DNA of 64,000 nucleotides from a bacterium (GTDB lineage Bacteria; Bacillota; Clostridia; Oscillospirales; Ruminococcaceae), in NCBI GenBank assembly GCA_004561545.1, contig SFVK01000010.1:1-64000 (forward strand), given 5' to 3'. How positions within the stretch are numbered: the first letter of the stretch is position 1; every line of letters starts with the position of its first letter. The translations under genes were made by a program, and so were the position numbers. This document shows positions 52,278 through 61,238 of the stretch, piece after piece. The notes under the pieces were generated by a model that searched no databases, was not told the DNA's origin, and was given only the letters and a program-made list of their open reading frames with translations.

Positions 52278-53592
52278 CAGATTTCGTGGTGGGTGCCGCG
52301 GGGATCGCCCCACAGAACCTCACTGTCGCCCTCATAGGGGGTGTGGCGGAGTTTCCACATATTGTCCTCCCACTTCCAGAGATGGGGGCTGCGGAACCGG
52401 TCAGCCAAGTGCATGAAATACTCCCGGTCCATCCTGGGCTGTTCAAAAAGCTTGCTGGCATGGGGGAAGTGCTGCCGGTCGATGGAGAGGTACTGGAAGA
52501 TTTCCTTCTCAAAACGGTCGGGGTACTCGCCGTCAAACTTTTTGCACAGCGCCTTGCCCTCGTCCAGGGTAATCTCCTCGTTGCGGATCTCCTGGGCGGC
52601 GTCATTTTATCGTCGATGGAGTTGTATTTGGAGTAGGTGCCCTGGGTGCGCTCCGGCGCGGGGCGGAAACCGCCGTGCTCCACGGCGTAGTAGTAAGCGC
52701 CCTGGGGATGCCACTTTTCGTAGTAGCCAAGATAGCGCACCTGGATGTGGTTTTTCTCAAGGTCCGAGGTCTCACTGGGCAGATAGATGGCCAGATCGGC
52801 TTTGTCGATCTTATAGTCCTCCTCCAGCTCACGCAGGCTGACGCCGCCCAAGTAGATATGGTCATAGTCATTGACGGCAAAGAAGTGCTCGTCGCGCAGG
52901 GCGGAGTTGTTGTCGGCGATGGGGTTGCCGAATTCCGCCTCGTTCTCGCCGTAGAACACCAGAGGAATGCCGAACTTGGCCGCCATCTTGGGGGCTAGCT
53001 GTTTCTGGCCCAGAATGAAGGGCTGGAAGGGGTGGAACAGATTCTCGGTGGCAAGCCGGGTCAGCAGACGGTGGGTCTGGCCGTTGGGGGTGCAGAGGTA
53101 GTTGTCAAAGCCGGCGTGAATCCAGGCCTGCATATTCTCCCAGCCCCAGGGGGTATACATATGGGGCGCCCAGGTGACGGTAAGGGGGTGCATCCCGTAT
53201 TTGTATTTCAGCAGGTGGGCGGCGTAAAAGCTGTCCTTGCCGCCGGAGCCGGGGACCAGGCAGTCATAGCTGCCGTCATTTTTGCGGTACTGGTCGCACA
53301 GGTCGCGCAGTTCCCGCTCCCGCTCGGCCCAGTCAATGGTTTTGTTGGTTTTGTTGTGGCAGGCATGGCAGGCATCGCAGACGCCGTCCTCCTGGATAAC
53401 CATGGTCTTTTTGATGCTGTCCCGGGTGTGCTCAAACTCATAGCAGGAGTTGGGCTTCTGGTTGCTCATGACGCATTCCTTGCAGAACTGCACGTGTTTG
53501 GGCAGGCCGTAGTATGCCTCGAGCTGATCCTCGGGGATATCGGGTGCATATTTGGAGTAGTCAATGGGCAGATAACGGGGATTTTTTTCCAT
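52278..53592 (-). pseudogene. N-acetyl sugar amidotransferase (WbpG/PseA-like), small internal deletion
   Basis: The enzyme converts an acetamido sugar to an acetamidino sugar using HisH/HisF ammonia. The first frame (ATG 53592) has CKECVMSNQKPN, Cys pair CDACHACH, the PP-loop VPGSGGKDSFYAAHL and runs to YSKYNSIDDK. The rest, DAAQEIRNEEITLDEGKAL to LWGDPRGTHHEI-stop (52278), is in another frame. The join at 52600-52610 lacks an expected stretch of about 20 residues, with a stop (TAA) in the second frame right at the junction. So a short out-of-frame deletion inactivates the gene, unless it is an assembly error. First gene of the hisF-hisH operon. Confidence 0.85.
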
Positions 53593-53632
53593 ATTTCTCA
53601 CTCTCATTCCGTGGCTTGATACAAAAGAGCAA

Positions 53633-53666
53633 GCGCCGTCCGTATGGCACTGCCATCGGACGGCGC
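53633..53666 (-). terminator. Hairpin between the ABC gene and the amidotransferase gene
   Basis: Stem GCGCCGTCCG/CGGACGGCGC (53657-53666, 53633-53642) followed by TTGCTCTTTTG on the minus strand. It sits about 15 nt after the predicted start of the amidotransferase transcript, so it is a leader hairpin for that operon or the end of the ABC transcript. Confidence 0.65.
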
Positions 53667-53683
53667 CTTTGCCGTTCTTGCGT

Positions 53684-53712
53684 ATTATAGCACAGCTTTT
53701 GTTCTGTTGCAA
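53684..53712 (-). promoter_or_regulatory. Promoter of the amidotransferase-hisF-hisH operon
   Basis: TTGCAA (53707-53712), 17 bp, TATAAT (53684-53689) on the minus strand. Confidence 0.8.
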
Positions 53713-53748
53713 GGGGGGCGGGTGTAAATTCCCGCAGGCCGGGCCGGG

Positions 53749-54694
53749 TCAGAAATCCATGGCCATGCGGGCGGATTCCTCCTCGCTGAGTTCCGTAACC
53801 CGGGTATCCACTACGCGATAGACGCGCTGGCAAAGGTTGAGCACACTGGGACGGTGGGTGGTGACAATACAGGTCTTATTGGGTTTCTGCTGCACAATGT
53901 TTCTGAGCACCCGGCGCTCGGTGGTGACATCCAGCGCCGAAGTTGCCTCATCCAGCAGCAGCACCGGCGCGTCACGCAGCACGGCGCGGGCAATGGCAAT
54001 GCGCTGGGCCTGGCCTTCCGAGAAGCCGCAGCCCCGCTCCCCCGCTTTGGCGTTGATGGTATCCGGCATTTTGGCCACAAAATCCCAGGCGCAGGCAATT
54101 TTGAGGGCTTCAATGATTTCCTCGTCGGTGGCATCTTCCTTGACGGTACGCATATTCTCGGCAATGGTACCGGAAAGAATGGTGTTGCCCTGTGGTACAT
54201 AGGCAAAAAAGATGGCGGGTTTCGGCATTCATAGTCACTTCGGTGCCATCGGCGGCACGAATCAGCGCGCGGCCGGACTGAGGGCAGACCAGGCCAAGAA
54301 TCAACCGGATCATCGTGGTTTTTCCCTCGCCGGAAGGACCGATGAGGTCCACAATCTCGCCCGGGCGGGCTACAAACCGGGAATCGGTGATCACGTTGGT
54401 GCCCTCCACATAGGCAAAGCTCAGATCCTGCATCTGCTCGGTGAAACCGTTCTGGGCCAGTGCATCCAGTTCCGCACTTTCGGGGATATGGACTTCCCTG
54501 GGCAGCTCCACCAGTTCCCGGATGCGGTGGGCCGAGATGGAGCTGTTGAGGAAGGAAGGGATAATAGAAATCACATTGTTGAAGGCGCTGGACAAATTGC
54601 TGCGCTGCTGCAGAAACAGCGTCATGGTGCCGTAAGTGATATCGTGGGTCCAGAGACGGAACAGACAATAGCCGATCCGAAACAGGCGGTTCAT
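53749..54694 (-). pseudogene. ABC exporter with most of the membrane domain missing and a frameshift
   Basis: ATG 54694 with AGGAGG starts MNRLFRIGYCLFRLW. The frame then has only the end of a type I exporter membrane domain (THDITYGTMTLFLQQRSNL...SSISAHRIRELVELP) and the Walker A GPSGEGKTT. At 54207-54212 an A6 run (T6 on the gene strand) shifts the frame; removing one T restores HLF-AYVPQGNTILSG, then GFSEGQAQRIAIARA and Walker B VLLLDEATSALD. The total is about 315 codons against 560-600 for an exporter, so about 250 residues of membrane helices are missing. Immediately downstream of the radical SAM gene, so a peptide exporter is likely. Confidence 0.8.
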
Positions 54695-55790
54695 GGGTAT
54701 TTTCCTCCTGAAGAAGCTGTGCACAGGCCCCGGCATAGCGACAGAGATAGTCCGGCACGGCATCATAGCGCCCCATTTCCCAGTGGGCTGCGGCAGGGCA
54801 GGTTTTGCACAGGGGCCGCAGACGGCAGCGCCCGCAGTCCTCATGAATGCGCAGCTCCGCAATCTGATTGGCGGTGGCAGCCCAGGTAGACTCAAAATCC
54901 TGCCGGAACGCATTGGCGCGGGACTCCAGAAAACTGACGCAGGGCCGCATGGCTCCGTCCCATCCCACGGCAAAGGAGGAGCGGCCCGCCTGGCAGGTGC
55001 TCTGGCGGGGATAATCGGGGTTGGCGCAATCCAGCGCAGCAAGCGTCTGGCAAATCCAGCCGTGGAACTGATCGGGCGGCGTTTCCCGGCGCAGCATCAG
55101 CAGCTCGGCACGGGCCGCGTCCCCGGGATTGAGGCGGGACTGTTCCTCAAAGGGCGCAAAGCGGTCCCGCAGACCGGGCAGCATATAGCTGTCCAGATGA
55201 ACCGGAACGTCCAGTTCCCGGCCAATGCGGTAAATGGATTCCAGGTCATCCCGGTTCGCCTTTGCGGCACTACTATTGATTTTAACCGCTACACCCCGAT
55301 CTTTTAAGAGGGAAATGGCACGAATTGCTTTTGGGAAGCCGCCGGCGGCATGGCAGAGCGCGGCATAAGCGGCATCGCTGCCGCCATAAAGGGTAATATT
55401 GACCCGCCGGGGCGGATGGGCCGCAAAAAAGTCCGCCCAGTCCCGGGCCAGCAACGTGCCGTTGGTGTTGACGGTGACGACCATGCCCAGCCGCCGCAGC
55501 TCAAGATACAGTTCCCGGAACCCGGGAAAGAGCAGTGGTTCGCCGCCGGTGAGCAGCACAAAAAGCACACCGGCATCGGCCATACGGCGGGCCAGCACAA
55601 GCCAATCCGCCACCGGGTGCAGGCCGCCGCGGCAGCGCATCTGCTGCCGGTCCAGGCGGATATAGCACATATCGCACCGCAGATTGCACAGCGGGGTAAG
55701 CTCCAGCGTGGCGGTGATGGGGCGGCCTTTGGACGCCGCCGACTGAATGAGCATTTTTTCCACGGTGGTTTCGGGCAGATGAGGTTCCAT
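54650..55790 (-). CDS. Radical SAM/SPASM peptide-modifying enzyme (C-terminus uncertain)
   Basis: Reads MEPHLPETTVEKM from ATG 55790 (AAAGGAG ten bases upstream). The 4Fe-4S motif is CNLRCDMC near residue 34-41, LTGGEPLLFPGF follows, then a C-terminal SPASM domain with Cys in STCQAGRSSFAVGWDG, RPCVSF and CGRCRLRPLCKTCPAAAHW. Such enzymes install crosslinks in RiPP peptides. About 365 codons are clearly conserved, ending near YLCRYAGACAQLLQEE. No stop follows; the frame continues to 53811 through the damaged ABC gene. The native stop probably lay in the deleted part. The end given here is approximate. No precursor peptide gene is visible. Confidence 0.8.
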
Positions 55791-55832
55791 CGGGGCAGGC
55801 TCCTTTGCAAGAAATTGAAAATACCGGAATTG

Positions 55833-55862
55833 AAAAAAGAACCGGAGGGGAATCCGGTTCTT
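55833..55862 (-). terminator. Terminator between LysR and the radical SAM gene
   Basis: Stem AAAGAACCGGA/TCCGGTTCTTT with T residues on the minus strand side; it would end the LysR transcript. Confidence 0.75.
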
Positions 55863-55892
55863 TGGAGGCAATGGGGTAGAATATGCGGCCGC

Positions 55893-56357
55893 CTAGGGAT
55901 CAGGCCCTGTGAAATTCTTTCTGTAAAAGTCAAACCGGCCTTCCCGCAGCCCCTGGGCAATCTGGTCGGAGGGCATCTCGTCGGAATAGATGCAGCAGCC
56001 CCTGCCCTCCTTCTCGCTGAATTCCCGCAGAAGCCTGGGGATATAGGCATCCGCCAGCGAGAAGGTGTAGGCGATGCGCACCTCGGCCCGGTCCCGCTGG
56101 GCAAACTGCTCCATATGGGTGGCGGCCAGGTCTGCCTGGGTCAGGATGTTCTGGGCGTCCTGCAGGAAAATACGGCCCGCCTCGGTGAGCACGGCGCCCT
56201 TCCGGCTGGGCTGAAAAAGCTGCACACCGAACTCCCCTTCCAGCTTGCGCACCGCGATGCAGAGGCTCGGCTGGGAGATATGAACGGTTTCCGCCGCCTT
56301 GCTGAAGCTGCCCAGCTGCGCGGCGGCACAGAAATACCGGATCTGATCGAAGGTCAT
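55893..56357 (-). pseudogene. LysR-family regulator, truncated after about 154 residues
   Basis: The N-terminal winged helix is intact: MTFDQIRYFCAAAQLGSFSKAAETVHISQPSL, then VRKLEGEFGVQLF. The effector domain starts (RAEVRIAYTFSLADAYIPRLL) but the reading frame ends YRKNFTGPDP-stop, whereas LysR proteins are about 290-300 residues. Half the effector domain is absent. ATG 56357 follows AAGGGGA. The gene is divergent from the MATE pumps, its probable target. Sequence after the stop includes AvrII and NotI sites in tandem (CCTAGGCGGCCGC), which may be chance in GC-rich DNA. Confidence 0.8.
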
Positions 56358-56403
56358 GGCGCATTCCCCTTGCAAAAGCTATGATAGCATTGTTATTATA
56401 TAT

Positions 56404-56432
56404 TTTACAAACAGGAAAATCAACGGTATACT
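56404..56432 (+). promoter_or_regulatory. Promoter of the MATE operon
   Basis: TTTACA (56404-56409), 17 bp, TATACT (56427-56432), divergent from LysR. Confidence 0.75.
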
Positions 56433-56466
56433 GAAAAGCAGAGAAAAAACATTGGGAGGAATTTTC

Positions 56467-57828
56467 ATGGCAACCCAGGGCGCTATGGACCTGACGCAAG
56501 GACGGCCCATCCGGCAGATTCTGTTCTTCTCGCTTCCACTGGTGGTGGGCACGCTGTTTCAGCAGCTTTATTCCTTTGTGGACACCGCCATGGTGGGCCG
56601 CCTGATCGGCGAGCAGGCGCTGGCCGCGGTGGGCACCACCTATTCGCTGAATTTTGTGACGCTGGGCTTTGTGCAGGGCGCCTGCATCGGGTTTGGCATT
56701 CCGCTGGCCCAGTCGGTGGGCGCACAGGACCCAAAGGGATTCAAGCAGTATTTCTGGAACGGCGTATGGCTCTGCGCCGCGCTGGGGGTTTTTATGACGG
56801 CGGGCACCCTGCTGCTGGCCGAACCGCTGCTGCGGCTCATCCACACGCCGGCGGAAATTTTGGCGGACGCCACGCGGTACATTCGGGTCATTTTTCTGGG
56901 AATCCCTGCCACCATTCTCTACAATTTCTGCGCCGGAGCGCTGCGGGCGGCGGGGGATTCCCGGCGTCCCACCATCTTTCTGCTGGCCACCAGCGCGCTG
57001 AACATCCTGCTGGACTATCTGTTCATTGCCCCCTTTGGCATGGGCGTGGCGGGCGCGGCGCTGGCCACCGTGCTGAGCCAGGGGGTCAGCGGCGTGCTGA
57101 ACCTGCTCTGGATGGTATACAAAACCGACCTTTTGCGGGACTGCGGCGGTCTGCGGGGTGTTTCCCGCCCCCACGCGGCCAAACTGTGCCGCATCGGCCT
57201 GCCCATGGGATTTGAGTATTCGGTGTCCGGTCTGGGCGCGGTCATCATGCAGGGGGCCATCAACAGTTTTGGCACTGCCGCCATTGCGGGACAGACCGCC
57301 GGCGAAAAAATCCGCCAGATGTTCACCCTGCCCATGGAGTCGGTGGGCATGGGCATGGCCACCTATGTGGGCCAGAATGACGGTGCGCGCCGGTATGACC
57401 GCATCAAGCAGGGCATCGGCGCGGGGCTGGTGATCCAGTGGAGCTACTGCGCGGCGGCCTGGGTGGTCATCTTCTTTGGCAAGGGGACCTTTACCCGGAT
57501 GGTGCTCGGCACAGGGAGCAGCGAGGCGGCAGCACTCTCGGTGGAATACCTGAGCGTCATCAGCTGCCTGTTCTGCCTTCACGGCGCGCTGATGATCCTG
57601 CGCAACACGCTGCAGGGCATGGGCTACAGCTTCCACGCGGTGCTCAGCGGCGCGGGTGAGCTGGCCGGGCGGGCGCTGGGCGGCTGGCTGGCGGTCAACT
57701 GGCTGGGCTTTGTGGGCATCAGCCTGGCCAATCCTCTGGCCTGGGGGCTGGCGCTGGCGTACTGCTCCTGCATGGTCGTACACTTTTTGGGCCGGCGGCT
57801 CCGGGAACAGAAAGAGGCGGTGCTATGA
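56467..57828 (+). CDS. MATE-family efflux transporter
   Basis: 453 residues with twelve membrane helices. Typical openings: MDLTQGRPIRQILFFSLPLVVGTLFQQLYSFVDTAMVGRLIG and later GFEYSVSGLGAVIMQGAINSFGT, the mirrored second half. Na+- or H+-driven efflux of toxic cations or drugs. ATG 56467 has GGGAGGA upstream. Its stop overlaps the next MATE start by four bases. Confidence 0.95.
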   Translation: MATQGAMDLTQGRPIRQILFFSLPLVVGTLFQQLYSFVDTAMVGRLIGEQALAAVGTTYSLNFVTLGFVQGACIGFGIPLAQSVGAQDPKGFKQYFWNGVWLCAALGVFMTAGTLLLAEPLLRLIHTPAEILADATRYIRVIFLGIPATILYNFCAGALRAAGDSRRPTIFLLATSALNILLDYLFIAPFGMGVAGAALATVLSQGVSGVLNLLWMVYKTDLLRDCGGLRGVSRPHAAKLCRIGLPMGFEYSVSGLGAVIMQGAINSFGTAAIAGQTAGEKIRQMFTLPMESVGMGMATYVGQNDGARRYDRIKQGIGAGLVIQWSYCAAAWVVIFFGKGTFTRMVLGTGSSEAAALSVEYLSVISCLFCLHGALMILRNTLQGMGYSFHAVLSGAGELAGRALGGWLAVNWLGFVGISLANPLAWGLALAYCSCMVVHFLGRRLREQKEAVL

Positions 57829-59153
57829 AAGGCGATCTGACCACCGGCTCCCCCGCCCGCAAGCTGCTGGCCTTTACGGCGCCTATGCTGGTGGGGGCAC
57901 TGTTCCAGCAGCTTTACAGCATTGTGGACAGCGTCATCATCGGCCGTTTTGTCAACCTGGATGCCCTGGCGGCGGTGAGTGCCTCCTACCCGGTGACGAC
58001 CCTCTTTGTGGGCATGGCCACCGGCGGCAGCACGGGGGCGTCCATCCTGGTGAGCTACCATTTTGGCTCCCGGCAGACCGACCGCATGATGACCGCCGTT
58101 CGGACCTGCCTGATCTCCTTTGTGGTGTTCTCTGTGGTGCTGGCGGGGGGCGGGCTGGCACTGGACCGCCCGGTTCTGGCGGCGCTGCAAACCCCGGCGG
58201 AGATCACCGGAACCGCTCGGGAATACCTGGACATCTTTTTGCTGGGACTGCCCTTTCTGTTTCTCTACAACGCGGTCAACGGCTGTTTTCAGGCCATCGG
58301 CGACAGCCGCGTTCCGCTGGCGCTGCTGATTTTTTCCTCGGCGCTCAACGTGGTCCTGGACCTGTGGTGGGTGGCCGGGCTGGGCTGGGGTGTGGCCGGC
58401 GCGGCGGCGGCCACCTTATTGAGCCAGTTGATCGCCAGTCTGGCGGCGCTGGGGGTCCTGTTCCGCCGTCTGCGGCCCTGGCGGGGGCTGGGGGACCGGT
58501 TCCGGGCCGAAAGCCTGCGGGAGCTGGTGGGCTACGCCGTGCCGGGGATGCTCCAGCAAAGCGTGGTCGCCGTGGGCCAGCTGCTGATGCAGAGCCGGAT
58601 CAACGGCTTCGGCACCGCCGTGGTGGCGGGGCACGCGGCAGCATTCAAGGTCAACACCATCGTGCTGGCGGTGGCAAACGCCCAGAGCAGCGCGCTCTCG
58701 GCCTTTACGTCACAGAACTTTGGCGCCAGGGCCCGCACACGGATCAGGGGCGGTTACCGCGCTGCGCTGGCCTTTTCGCTGGCGATGTGCGGCGGCATTG
58801 CGGTGTGCGCCTTCTGTTTCAGCGGCGCCTTTGTAGGGATTTTTCTGGAAAAACCCGTCAACGGGCAGGCGCTGGAAACCGGCGTGCGTTTTTTGCATCT
58901 CGTCAGTCCTTTTTATCTGTTGCTGGCCTGCAAAATGTGCGCCGATGGACTGCTCAAAGGGCTGGGCAATATGCGGGTCTTTACCGTTTCCACCGTTCTG
59001 GATCTCTGTGTCCGGGTTGGGTCGGCGTTTTTGCTCAGCCCCACGCTGGGCTACACGGCCATCTGCCTGGGCTATCCACTTGGCTGGGTGGTGGGTCTGA
59101 CGGTGACGGAACTGGGGTTGCGCCGGGAGTGGAAAACGCTGGCAGCACACTGA
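57825..59153 (+). CDS. MATE-family efflux transporter, second copy
   Basis: 442 residues, twelve helices. PARKLLAFTAPMLVGALFQQLYSIVDSVIIGRFVNLDALAAV and the second-half GYAVPGMLQQSVVAVGQLLMQSRINGFGT. It is a paralogue of the upstream gene; the pair may form one system or have split substrates. Co-transcribed by overlap and ended by a good terminator. Confidence 0.95.
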   Translation: MKGDLTTGSPARKLLAFTAPMLVGALFQQLYSIVDSVIIGRFVNLDALAAVSASYPVTTLFVGMATGGSTGASILVSYHFGSRQTDRMMTAVRTCLISFVVFSVVLAGGGLALDRPVLAALQTPAEITGTAREYLDIFLLGLPFLFLYNAVNGCFQAIGDSRVPLALLIFSSALNVVLDLWWVAGLGWGVAGAAAATLLSQLIASLAALGVLFRRLRPWRGLGDRFRAESLRELVGYAVPGMLQQSVVAVGQLLMQSRINGFGTAVVAGHAAAFKVNTIVLAVANAQSSALSAFTSQNFGARARTRIRGGYRAALAFSLAMCGGIAVCAFCFSGAFVGIFLEKPVNGQALETGVRFLHLVSPFYLLLACKMCADGLLKGLGNMRVFTVSTVLDLCVRVGSAFLLSPTLGYTAICLGYPLGWVVGLTVTELGLRREWKTLAAH

Positions 59154-59173
59154 ACGGCAATCTGTGTTTTGCG

Positions 59174-59202
59174 GCCGGTCCTTTCGGGGACCGGCTTTTT
59201 TT
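59174..59202 (+). terminator. Terminator after the MATE operon
   Basis: Stem GCCGGTCC/GGACCGGC (59174-59181, 59188-59195) followed by T7. Confidence 0.9.
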
Positions 59203-59207
59203 GCAAT

Positions 59208-59250
59208 GCAAAACGCCCCTTCCCCCGCAGCAACCTGCGAAAGGAAGGGG
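59208..59250 (-). terminator. Terminator after gap
   Basis: Minus-strand stem CGCCCCTTCC/GGAAGGGGCG followed by TTTTG, about 70 bp after the gap stop codon. Confidence 0.7.
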
Positions 59251-59316
59251 CGTCAGACTGGCAAACGTCAGTTTATTGGGCGGGAATCCCGCCCGCGAAG
59301 CACTTTACCAAAGCAA

Positions 59317-60345
59317 TTACAGCTCAGCGAAGTACTTGATGGTGCGGACCATCTGGCTGGTGTAGGAGTTCTCGTTGTCGTACCAGGACACAACCTGAAC
59401 CTGATAGGTGTCGTCGTCGATCTTGGTGACCATGGTCTGGGTGGCATCGAACAGGGAGCCGTAGCGCATACCGATGACGTCGGAGGAAACGATCTGATCC
59501 TCATTGTAGCCGAAGCTCTCGGAGGCGGCAGCCTTCATGGCAGCGTTGATGCTCTCCTTGGTGACGTCCTTGCCCTTGACAACGGCAACCAGGATGGTGG
59601 TGGAGCCGGTGGGGACGGGAACGCGCTGGGCGGAGCCGATCAGCTTGCCGTTCAGCTCGGGGATGACCAGGCCGATGGCCTTGGCAGCGCCGGTGCTGTT
59701 GGGCACGATGTTCTGAGCGCCGGCACGGGCACGGCGCAGGTCACCCTTGCGCTGGGGGCCGTCCAGAATCATCTGGTCGCCGGTGTAAGCATGAACGGTG
59801 GTCATGATGCCGGAGACGATGGGATAGGTCTTGTTCAGAGTGTCGGCCATGGGAGCCAGGCAGTTGGTGGTGCAGGAAGCGGCGGAGATCACCTGATCGT
59901 CAGCGGTCAGGGTCTTCTCGTTGACAGAGTAGACGATGGTCTTCAGGTCGTTGCCGGCGGGAGCGGAGATGACAACCTTCTTGGCGCCAGCGGCGATGTG
60001 GGCCATGCTCTTCTCCTTGCTGGTGTAGAAGCCGGTGCACTCCAGAACAACGTCAACACCCAGCTCGCCCCAGGGGCAATCCTTGGCATCCTTCACGGCG
60101 TAGATCTTGATCTCCTTGCCGTCAACGATGATGGAATCCTCGGTGGCCTCGACAGTGTGCTTGTTCTCGCCGATCTTGCCCAGGAAAGAGCCCTGAGCGG
60201 TGTCGTACTTCAGCAGATGAGCCAGCATCTTGGGGCTGGTCAGATCGTTGATGGCGACGACTTCGTAGCCCTCAGCCTCAAACATCTGACGGAACGCCAG
60301 ACGGCCGATGCGGCCAAAACCATTGATAGCAACTTTAACAGCCAT
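59317..60345 (-). CDS. gap: Glyceraldehyde-3-phosphate dehydrogenase, type I
   Basis: 342 residues. NAD-binding VKVAINGFGRIGRLAFRQ, IND in VVAINDLTSP, catalytic Cys in SAASCTTNCLAP near residue 157, TTVHAYTGDQMILDGP, and NSTGAAKAIGLV. It links glycolysis to NADH production. The Asp in IND after the Rossmann sheet indicates NAD+ preference. Single-gene unit with a strong promoter. Confidence 0.98.
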   Translation of the reverse strand: MAVKVAINGFGRIGRLAFRQMFEAEGYEVVAINDLTSPKMLAHLLKYDTAQGSFLGKIGENKHTVEATEDSIIVDGKEIKIYAVKDAKDCPWGELGVDVVLECTGFYTSKEKSMAHIAAGAKKVVISAPAGNDLKTIVYSVNEKTLTADDQVISAASCTTNCLAPMADTLNKTYPIVSGIMTTVHAYTGDQMILDGPQRKGDLRRARAGAQNIVPNSTGAAKAIGLVIPELNGKLIGSAQRVPVPTGSTTILVAVVKGKDVTKESINAAMKAAASESFGYNEDQIVSSDVIGMRYGSLFDATQTMVTKIDDDTYQVQVVSWYDNENSYTSQMVRTIKYFAEL

Positions 60346-60432
60346 AGTAAAATCCTCCCAAAGATTTTATATTTGGAGCAGTTCTGCTCTGCCCTACCTC
60401 CGCGGCGGACTGCCGCTTTTCGGTCTGGTCTT

Positions 60433-60461
60433 ATTGTACCCTATTCTTTCGCAAACTGCAA
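60433..60461 (-). promoter_or_regulatory. gap promoter
   Basis: TTGCAG (60456-60461), 17 bp, TACAAT (60433-60438) on the minus strand. Confidence 0.8.
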
Positions 60462-60626
60462 GGGGGTTTGTTATTCTTTTAACGCCAAAGCTGCAAAAAT
60501 TCCGTTTTGGGCAAAATTATTTCGATTTTCCGGGATTTCTTTTGGCGTTATGTCAATATTTCCCACCGCCTTGCAGGGCCCTTCCGGGCAGACTAAGCGG
60601 GGATTGACCGGGAAGGGGGAAACGCC

Positions 60627-61238
60627 ATGGAACCGCATGCCGCAGACCGGGATGCTCTGAGCGAACAGGCGGCCCGCCGCGCGCTGACGGGGCGCACAAC
60701 AGCGCCGGTTCTGCCGGCGCTGCGGCAGCTGACCAAAGCCGAGCTGCTCTGCGCGGCGCCGCCGCCTGCCCGCAGCACCGATGCCGGCGCCGTGCTGGAG
60801 GCGCTGTGCGAGGCGCTGCGGGGCTGTGTGCGGCGCAGGCCGGGATGGCTCTACGCAGCGCTGCCCGTGGGCGAAACGTTGCCGGTCCGCGTCCGTCCTG
60901 CCCTGCTGCACGCGGCGGTGCTGGACTGCCTGCGGCGGATTCTCTGCCGCGGGGACGCCGCAGTGGTGGAATGCCGCCGTCAGGGGGAGGGCGTGCTTCT
61001 GTGCGTGCGGGGCGGACGCGGCGGCGGGGCGGTCCCGCCGCTGTGGCGGCGGATGGCCCGGGAGGGCGGCGGTACGGCGGTGAGCAGCGCCGGGCCGGGG
61101 TTTGCGGCGGCGGCCTGGCTGCCCTGCCGCCCCGGGCTGCCAATGCAAAAGGCCCCCGGCAGCGAATCACTGCTGGGGGACCGGTTCAGTCTGCCTTATG
61201 TATTTTTGTCCGAGTTCTGCGCGGGACCGGACGAATAG
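60627..61238 (+). CDS. Hypothetical protein with weak HATPase-like fold
   Basis: 203 residues, very Ala/Arg rich. The middle (ALLHAAVLDCLRRIL...VLLCVRGGRGGG...GGGTAVSSAGPGFAAAAWLPC, about 90-170) has the pattern of a histidine-kinase ATPase domain, but the N-box Asn is Asp and G boxes are degraded, so activity is doubtful. ATG 60627 has GGGGGA upstream. Its 3' end overlaps the convergent gene by 43 bases and contains that gene's terminator. Family not recognised. Confidence 0.6.
   Translation: MEPHAADRDALSEQAARRALTGRTTAPVLPALRQLTKAELLCAAPPPARSTDAGAVLEALCEALRGCVRRRPGWLYAALPVGETLPVRVRPALLHAAVLDCLRRILCRGDAAVVECRRQGEGVLLCVRGGRGGGAVPPLWRRMAREGGGTAVSSAGPGFAAAAWLPCRPGLPMQKAPGSESLLGDRFSLPYVFLSEFCAGPDE
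61149..61180 (-). terminator. Terminator of the convergent membrane-protein gene
   Basis: Minus-strand stem CCCCCAGCAG/CTGCCGGGGG followed by CCTTTTG, lying inside the coding end of the plus-strand gene. Confidence 0.6.

Noticed and set aside
53811..55871. A true 686-residue radical SAM fusion protein
   Set aside because: Beyond about residue 380 the frame reads through the ABC gene in the wrong frame (Pro/Gly/Arg/Cys rich, no ABC motifs), so it is a consequence of the deletion.
57656..59365. 569-codon plus-strand ORF overlapping the second MATE gene
   Set aside because: Other-frame shadow: Gly/Arg/Ala rich, no membrane pattern or motif, while the 57825-59153 frame is a clear MATE protein.
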